Assembly (NCBI GenBank): GCA_009787685.1
Contig: WQSV01000099.1
Location: forward strand, 1 to 5,977
Source: Bacillota bacterium
GTDB lineage: Bacteria; Bacillota; Clostridia; Christensenellales; Pumilibacteraceae
DNA: 5,977 nucleotides
Reading direction: 5' to 3'
Position numbers and translations under genes: made by a program. Each line of letters opens with the position of its first letter. Position 1 is the stretch's first letter. Positions 1-3,665 of the stretch are shown one piece after another. Under the pieces are notes generated by a model. The model was given only the letters and a program-made list of their open reading frames with translations. It did not search any database and was not told the DNA's origin.

Positions 1-142
1 CATGCAACAAGCAGCAAGAATTTCCGACAAAACAGCATATTTCTTGCTTGGTGAAATGGTTGAATGTGCTTGCACAGATGAAATATTCTCAAACCCAAAA
101 GATGAAAGAACATCTAATTACATCACTGGTCGTTTTGGCTAA
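1..142 (+). CDS. pstB: PstB, phosphate ABC transporter ATP-binding protein (C-terminal end only)
   Basis: This is the 3' end of a gene that begins before the window; base 1 is the last base of a split codon and the stop TAA is at 140-142. The 46 visible residues start MQQAARISDKTAYFLLGEMV and end NYITGRFG. That is the characteristic tail of PstB: the segment after the H-loop (family pattern THNMQQAARxSD), a GE-containing strand, the IFxNPKDxRT motif (here IFSNPKDERT) and the near-invariant YITGRFG terminus. PstB is the cytoplasmic ATPase that powers PstA/PstC in high-affinity phosphate uptake. The Walker A, signature and Walker B motifs lie upstream, outside the window. It is followed after 115 bases by phoU, the usual order of pst operons. 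Cys-Ala-Cys (residues 22-24 of the visible part) is a slightly unusual variation. The identification is secure. Confidence 0.96.
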   Translation, partial: MQQAARISDKTAYFLLGEMVECACTDEIFSNPKDERTSNYITGRFG

Positions 143-242
143 AAACTTTTGACCAGCAGTCTATTTTATCGAACTCTGCTTGCATTCGCATTCAGCGTCA
201 AACAGGCTGAAAGCCCTTGCCAAATAGATATGACAAAAAAAT

Positions 243-246
243 GGAG
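243..246 (+). promoter_or_regulatory. Ribosome binding site of phoU (GGAG)
   Basis: GGAG lies 11 bases before the phoU ATG in an otherwise A-rich leader. The spacing is at the long end of normal, but no other purine-rich match is nearer. It supports the ATG at 258 as the start, which also gives the usual PhoU length. Confidence 0.6.
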
Positions 247-257
247 ATTTCAAAAAA

Positions 258-905
258 ATGAGAGAATCACTAGAAAAAGAATTAAAAAAGTTGAACTCAA
301 ATATGATTCGCATGGCGCATATGGCTGAAGATGCAATCAGAAGTGCAATAAAAGCACTTGAAGATAAGGATGCAAATTTGGCGCGTAGCGTCATTCTTGA
401 AGACGAAGAAATCAATGCATTTGAGAAAAAAATTGAAGCAAAGACAGTGAAATTAATCTATCGTGAGCAACCTGTCGCCGCTGACCTTCGAACCATTTTT
501 ACTGCCTTAAAAATGGTCACAGACATTGAAAGAATTGGAGATCATGCCGCGGATATTTCCCAAGTAGCACTCAAAACCATGGGTGAAGAGACATATGACG
601 GGATTAAAGATGTTCATGACATGGCATATGCCGCAATAAAAATGGTTGAAAAGGCAGTCAAAAGCTTTGCAAATCACGATTTGGAGCTTGCAAAAAGAGT
701 TGCCGTTATGGATGATGAAGTGGATAAATATTTTGATAATATTAAAAGCAATTTGATTGAAAAAATAAAAAATCCAAAAATCGCATCAAAATATGCTGAA
801 CAACTTGCAAACTATCTCCTAATAATTAAATACATTGAGCGCATTGCAGACCATGCAACAAATATTGCAGAATGGGTTATTTTCAACATCACTGGAAATC
901 ATTAA
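258..905 (+). CDS. phoU: PhoU, phosphate-signalling complex accessory protein
   Basis: The 215-residue product matches the usual PhoU length. PhoU is a cytoplasmic, all-helical protein made of two three-helix bundles. It restrains the Pst importer when phosphate is plentiful and links Pst to the PhoR kinase, keeping the pho regulon off. Both bundles carry the family's metal-binding signature: ERIGDHA at residues 91-97 and ERIADHA at 194-200. The first half also has the typical QPVAADLR segment (71-78), followed by a helix resembling TALKMVTDIERIGD. No signal peptide or membrane segment is seen. The ATG at 258 has a GGAG 11 bases upstream. It lies 115 bases after pstB and 105 bases before the response-regulator gene, on the same strand. 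Both gaps lack a convincing terminator, so it is probably cotranscribed with the pst genes, with some read-through into the regulator genes. Nothing is broken or missing. Confidence 0.96.
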   Translation: MRESLEKELKKLNSNMIRMAHMAEDAIRSAIKALEDKDANLARSVILEDEEINAFEKKIEAKTVKLIYREQPVAADLRTIFTALKMVTDIERIGDHAADISQVALKTMGEETYDGIKDVHDMAYAAIKMVEKAVKSFANHDLELAKRVAVMDDEVDKYFDNIKSNLIEKIKNPKIASKYAEQLANYLLIIKYIERIADHATNIAEWVIFNITGNH

Positions 906-973
906 TTTTTTCGGTGATAGTCTTGTTAGAAACTGCTAATTTTAAGCAGAACTTAGCAAAGTTATTGAAAATA

Positions 974-1006
974 GTTGACTTTATGTTAACTTTATGCTAT
1001 TATTTA
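974..1006 (+). promoter_or_regulatory. 11-bp phased direct repeats, candidate Pho box
   Basis: Two abutting 11-base units, GTTGACTTTAT (974-984) and GTTAACTTTAT (985-995), differ at one position. A third, weakly similar unit (996-1006) follows. PhoB and PhoP are known to bind direct repeats with an 11-bp period, one protomer per helical turn on one face. The Bacillus core is TTAACA-like, and GTTAAC resembles it. The repeats overlap the -35 and spacer of the promoter in front of a PhoB-type gene. This suggests autoregulation, but the site is inferred from pattern and context only. Confidence 0.55.
975..1003 (+). promoter_or_regulatory. Sigma-70/SigA-type promoter with extended -10, upstream of the response regulator
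   Basis: The -35 TTGACT (975-980, 5/6 to consensus) is separated by exactly 17 bases from the -10 TATTAT (998-1003, 5/6). A TG one base before the -10 (995-996) makes it an extended -10. Transcription should begin about 7 bases after the -10, at roughly 1009-1011, which is the GTG start codon itself. The message would then be leaderless. Confidence 0.7.
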
Positions 1007-1010
1007 AACA

Positions 1011-1694
1011 GTGAAAAACTATCTAATTTACACCGCCGAAGATGACGATTCAATTAGGGAATTAATTTCCTATGTTGTTACTAATGAGGGTTATGCCGTC
1101 AAGTCTTTTGTTAATGCAGATGACCTTTTGAGTGAATGTGAGAAAAAAATACCAGATCTAATTTTGCTTGATGTCATGATGCCCGGAACAGATGGGGTTG
1201 AAGCGCTTAAAATTTTTCGACAAAAGTATCAGTCGGCATCGACGCCAATTGTTATGTTGACTGCAAAATCAAGCGAAATAAACAAAATCACAGGACTAGA
1301 TGCGGGAGCAGATGACTACATAACAAAACCGTTTTCAGTTTTAGAACTGATGGCAAGAATTAGGGCAAACTTGCGAAAAAAAGTTATAAGCATATCTGAT
1401 AGCGAAATCAAAATAAATTCTATTTCCTTAAATCAAGAAAATAGGGTTGTTTTGTTGAATGATAACAAAGTGTCATTAACCAATAAAGAGTTTGAACTCT
1501 TAAAATTTTTGATGCTGAATGTGGGAAATGTTGTCAACAGGGAAGTTTTGCTGAAAGAAATATGGGGGTATGAATATTTTGGAGAAACAAGAACAATTGA
1601 TATCCACATGAAAAATCTGCGAGAAAAACTAGGGACAGCAGCGAATGCTATTCAGTCTATTCGCGGAGTTGGCTATATTTTAACGAGAGAATAA
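1011..1694 (+). CDS. phoB: OmpR/PhoB-family response regulator (PhoB/PhoP-like)
   Basis: The 227-residue protein is a normal-sized OmpR-family DNA-binding regulator. The receiver domain (about 1-122) has the acidic triad EDDD at 10-13, phosphoacceptor Asp54 in LLDVMMPGTDG, the switch Thr84 in VMLTAK and the conserved Lys106 in YITKPF. A winged-helix domain (about 130-226) includes LTNKEFELLKFL, then TRTIDIHMKNLREKLG as the recognition-helix region, and ends RGVGYIL. Phosphorylated by its partner kinase, it should bind Pho boxes and switch on phosphate-starvation genes. The start is GTG: a TAA stop lies in frame at 1005-1007, so no earlier start is possible, and the usual 4-7 residues precede the first beta-strand. 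There is no Shine-Dalgarno sequence, and a strong promoter ends only 7 bases before it. The assignment to PhoB/PhoP rests on its place between phoU and a PhoR-like kinase, since the domains alone would fit any OmpR-family member. It ends 22 bases before the kinase gene. Confidence 0.88.
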   Translation: MKNYLIYTAEDDDSIRELISYVVTNEGYAVKSFVNADDLLSECEKKIPDLILLDVMMPGTDGVEALKIFRQKYQSASTPIVMLTAKSSEINKITGLDAGADDYITKPFSVLELMARIRANLRKKVISISDSEIKINSISLNQENRVVLLNDNKVSLTNKEFELLKFLMLNVGNVVNREVLLKEIWGYEYFGETRTIDIHMKNLREKLGTAANAIQSIRGVGYILTRE

Positions 1695-1700
1695 AAAATA

Positions 1701-1706
1701 AAAGGG
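1701..1706 (+). promoter_or_regulatory. Ribosome binding site of the kinase gene (AAAGGG, continuing GA)
   Basis: AAAGGGA starts 16 bases before the ATG at 1717, leaving about 9-10 bases between the GGGA core and the start. An in-frame TAA at 1699-1701 sits immediately upstream. The frame therefore cannot extend leftwards, and this site fixes the start of the kinase. Confidence 0.6.
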
Positions 1707-1716
1707 AATAGTAAGG

Positions 1717-2922
1717 ATGCAGGAATTTAATGACAAAGGCTTGGATAGTGCAAGAGCCTATATGATCAAACAAAAATTGCAAAATTTATCAAATAACAAA
1801 GATATCCCGCTGCATTTCACAAGCCACGATGAACTCAATAAGATTCTCATGGAAGTTGACGAGGTGAGTGAGGAACTGAAAAACGCATTATCACAGGCAA
1901 GAGAAAAAACTCAAGAACTAGATCTTATTTTGGAAAATATTGACGAGGGAATACTAGCTCTTGACAATGAGGGAAAGATAATTGCGTGCAACAAAATGGC
2001 TCAAGATTTCTTCTGCTTTGATTATGTTGAACCCATTAAAGTGGAAAAAGTAATAAGCAATGCTAAAGTTCTAGAAAATATCAAAGACGCTCAGGCGAAA
2101 AAAAACTTAATGCTCTATGACCACAAAAGAGCGAATGGAGAAATTTTTCAAGTCAGATTTTTGCCCGTAGCGCTTGACAAGATTACTCTTATTATTGCAA
2201 TGCAAAATGTGACAGATTTAAGAAAAGTTGCGATTGAAAAACAAGAGTTTTTTGCAAATGCTGGTCATGAATTAAACACGCCACTTTCATCAATTGTTGG
2301 CTATAGTGAAGTTTTGCTAAAAGACAAAAAATACAACAAAACTTTTCTTGAAACTATTCACCGAGAAGCACTCAGAATGAAAGGATTGATTGAAGATATG
2401 CTAAGAATTTCTGAAATCGAAGAGAACAAGGAAATTGTCAATGAGAATATTAGATTTGACAAAATCATTGAAGAGGTAATAGTAGGTGTTCTGCCAAAAG
2501 CAAAAACGAAGAAAATCACGATTGAAAAAGATGTTGACAAAAGCACCATTTTTGCAAACTATGAAAAAATAACAGAAGTTGTTTCCAACCTTGTTAATAA
2601 CGCAATAAAATACAATAATGAAAATGGAAAAGTTAAAATATCACTAAAAAAGAACAAAAACAACATTACCTTGACTGTGGCAGACAATGGAATTGGAATT
2701 CCATTAAAAGACCAATCACGAATTTTTGAACGTTTCTATCGAGTTGACAAAGCAAGAACTAAAACAGAGGGTGGAACAGGTCTAGGGTTGTCCATAGTAA
2801 AACATATTTGCAATCACTACAACGCAACACTAGAACTAAAAAGCACTCAAAACCAAGGAACAACAATCACCGCTGTATTCCCAAACAACGAAAATACAAT
2901 CAAAAAAGATATCACAAACTAG
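1717..2922 (+). CDS. phoR: PhoR-like sensor histidine kinase without membrane segments
   Basis: This 401-residue kinase should autophosphorylate on His184 and pass the phosphate to Asp54 of the regulator encoded just upstream. Domains in order: a charged helical/coiled-coil N-terminus (about 1-72); a PAS domain (about 73-168; ILENIDEGILALDNEGKII); HisKA (about 172-235) with the H-box FFANAGHELNTPL; and HATPase_c (about 245-395). The last has the N-box NLVNNAIKY (291-299), G1 DNGIGIP (323-329), F-box RIFERFYRVD and G2 GGTGLGLSI (352-360). All catalytic motifs are intact. Unlike most Gram-positive PhoR proteins it has no transmembrane helix, extracytoplasmic loop or HAMP domain, and stop codons upstream exclude a missed N-terminus in this frame. 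It should therefore be cytoplasmic, sensing through PAS and probably PhoU. In the H-box, Asn replaces the common Arg/Lys (HELNTPL). Its last codons form the left arm of the terminator. Histidine kinase is certain; PhoR is a contextual assignment. Confidence 0.88.
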   Translation: MQEFNDKGLDSARAYMIKQKLQNLSNNKDIPLHFTSHDELNKILMEVDEVSEELKNALSQAREKTQELDLILENIDEGILALDNEGKIIACNKMAQDFFCFDYVEPIKVEKVISNAKVLENIKDAQAKKNLMLYDHKRANGEIFQVRFLPVALDKITLIIAMQNVTDLRKVAIEKQEFFANAGHELNTPLSSIVGYSEVLLKDKKYNKTFLETIHREALRMKGLIEDMLRISEIEENKEIVNENIRFDKIIEEVIVGVLPKAKTKKITIEKDVDKSTIFANYEKITEVVSNLVNNAIKYNNENGKVKISLKKNKNNITLTVADNGIGIPLKDQSRIFERFYRVDKARTKTEGGTGLGLSIVKHICNHYNATLELKSTQNQGTTITAVFPNNENTIKKDITN

Positions 2923-2944
2923 TGATATCTTTTTTGATTGTATT
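2893..2944 (+). terminator. Bidirectional stem-loop terminator of the phosphate operon, overlapping the kinase 3' end
   Basis: A perfect 23-bp inverted repeat (arms 2893-2915 and 2922-2944) surrounds a 6-base loop (2916-2921). The upper stem is GATATCAC/GTGATATC, followed by an A6/T6 block, then CAATC/GATTG. Six T's (2930-2935) sit inside the right arm, and an A-run lies in the left arm, so it could terminate transcription in either direction. The kinase stop TAG (2920-2922) is at the loop, so about eight kinase codons are part of the hairpin. Confidence 0.85.
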
Positions 2945-3041
2945 AAAAATATCACTTAACCAATTCAAAAAAACCATAAAAATCCAATAAGAAAACTTTA
3001 GCGCAAGATTAAAAAACTAAAAAATAAAAACATCTGCAGAG

Positions 3042-3066
3042 ACAGTTTATCATCGACAAAACGAGA
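3042..3066. repeat. 25-bp direct repeat, copy 1
   Basis: The repeat begins ACAGTTTATCATCGAC and ends AAAACGAGA. It matches copy 2 at 3139-3163 at 24 of 25 positions (the difference is C versus G at the thirteenth base), 97 bases apart. After the repeat both copies reach GCA, with three extra bases in copy 1. Its part TCGACAA (3053-3059) also pairs with TTGTCGA at 3095-3101. Function unknown. Confidence 0.85.
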
Positions 3067-3138
3067 AGAGCATTGAATTCCTATTTGACATGGCTTGTCG
3101 AAATGAGTTTTACAAATCCACCAAACTACATATTTATT

Positions 3139-3163
3139 ACAGTTTATCATGGACAAAACGAGA
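3139..3163. repeat. 25-bp direct repeat, copy 2
   Basis: The second copy of the ACAGTTTATCAT-(C/G)-GACAAAACGAGA repeat carries G at the variable position. Two copies with a 72-base spacer are too few to call a CRISPR array. They could be edges of a small mobile element, recombination sites, or one end of a dispersed intergenic repeat family. Confidence 0.85.
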
Positions 3164-3253
3164 GCAACGATACCAAGAGTTCAAGAAAAAAGCAACTAGA
3201 TGAAATATCTCTTCTGGAGGGAACAAACGAATCACCTTACGGGAAAAGATAGC

Positions 3254-3289
3254 AATCTATTCGCTAAATACAGATTTAGCGAATAGATT
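3254..3289 (+). terminator. 16-bp perfect hairpin, probable terminator in the spacer
   Basis: The arms AATCTATTCGCTAAAT (3254-3269) and ATTTAGCGAATAGATT (3274-3289) pair perfectly around the loop ACAG. On the + strand it is followed by TTGGTTGTTTTA, a poor but T-rich tail. On the - strand the tail is weaker. It sits one base after the TAG of the possible remnant, so it may be the surviving terminator of a lost + strand gene. Confidence 0.6.
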
Positions 3290-3463
3290 TGGTTGTTTTA
3301 TAGGATTTTCTTGAGTTGTTGTTGTTTTCAATTAATTTTGGTTTAGCTCTTGTTTTTAATTCGTTTATTTTTTTAATATCTATTGGTTTTGAAATTATTC
3401 ATTACCATACCATTTGTTGGTGCCGCGCCTAATTGCTGTTTTGATTATTTGTGGTGAGCCGTG
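3276..3463 (-). pseudogene. Possible decayed minus-strand coding remnant
   Basis: Two short - strand frames adjoin here with a one-base shift. One (3395-3463) reads SPQIIKTAIRRGTNKWYGNE and then stops. The other (3276-3398) reads on through KPIDIKKINELKTRAKPKLI to TAA inside the hairpin. Their lysine-rich, plausible-looking composition and the T-rich + strand fit old coding sequence, but there is no start, no ribosome site and no recognised family. Chance is a real alternative. Confidence 0.15.
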
Positions 3464-3609
3464 TTAGATTTTTTTGTTAATCGGTGTGTGGTGTGTGTTT
3501 GCTTGAGTCAAAAATAATCAGAAAATTCCAAAAAGATTTGATGTCAAGATGCATCTGGAAAAAATGATTTAAAATCGAATAACTTATTATTTTATTTTTT
3601 TGAGCTTTA

Positions 3610-3662
3610 AAAAACAAGTTTTCTCATATTATGTCACGCATAGTATGAGAAAACTTGTTTTT
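3610..3662 (-). terminator. 24-bp stem-loop terminator of the collagen-like protein gene
   Basis: The arms 3610-3633 and 3639-3662 pair over 24 bp with a single G-T wobble (3629/3643) and the loop TCACG. The core is CAAGTTTTCTCATA. Five A's on the + strand at the left edge give a T-run on the - strand, just where a terminator for the - strand gene needs one. It starts 3 bases after that gene's stop codon. The T's at 3658-3662 would also let it act on + strand transcripts. Confidence 0.88.
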
Positions 3663-3665
3663 GTT

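Larger units (their letters stand above)
3028..3252 (+). pseudogene. Possible gene remnant ending at a hairpin
   Basis: A frame stays open for 74 codons from just after TAA 3025-3027 to TAG 3250-3252, one base before a strong hairpin. It has no ATG until 3103 (49 codons remain, starting MSFTNPPNYIFITVYHGQNE) and no clear ribosome site. A second + strand frame (3021-3201) is open over much of the same stretch. The 25-base repeat encodes TVYHRQNE in that frame and TVYHGQNE in this one, as if a coding segment had been duplicated with a frame shift. I recognise no family. It may be chance open frame in a noncoding repeat region. Confidence 0.2.
2945..3609. other. Gene-poor spacer between two convergent terminators
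   Basis: This stretch of about 665 bases separates the + strand phosphate operon from the - strand surface-protein gene. It has no intact gene I can defend, no tRNA-like cloverleaf and no recognisable insertion sequence. Bases 2945-3035 are very A-rich and featureless. Bases 3028-3290 hold a 25-base direct repeat, short overlapping + strand open frames and a hairpin. From 3291 to about 3505 the + strand turns T/G-rich, which is the composition expected if the - strand was once coding. The remainder (3506-3609) is A/T-rich, with only a 10-base palindrome AGATGCATCT at 3547-3556. Confidence 0.7.

Noticed and set aside
149..177. TTGACC as a -35 element of a phoU-specific promoter
   Set aside because: No acceptable -10 lies 16-18 bases downstream, so I do not propose a promoter here.
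933..949. Hairpin CTGCT/AGCAG after phoU as a terminator
   Set aside because: It has only 5 bp of stem, a 7-base loop and no T-run after it. It is too weak to claim termination between phoU and the regulator.
2808..2990. Short open frame overlapping the kinase 3' end in another frame
   Set aside because: It lies inside the conserved HATPase region, reads as a basic low-complexity shadow and runs through the terminator hairpin.
3043..3056. Resemblance of the spacer repeat to the tet promoter start of pBR322 (GACAGCTTATCATCGA)
   Set aside because: The match is short, has a mismatch and does not continue on either side; the second copy diverges further. There is no sign of vector sequence.
3085..3113. 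TTGACA as a promoter in the spacer
   Set aside because: The -35 is perfect, but the sequence 17 bases downstream (TTTTAC) is a poor -10 and no convincing gene follows.
3042..3163. CRISPR-like repeat-spacer pattern
   Set aside because: Only two copies, a 72-base spacer, no further units on either side and no cas genes in the window.
3526..3560. Imperfect inverted repeat TTCCA/TGGAA with the palindrome AGATGCATCT
   Set aside because: The arms are interrupted and the position fits no gene or operator I can identify; probably chance in A/T-rich DNA.
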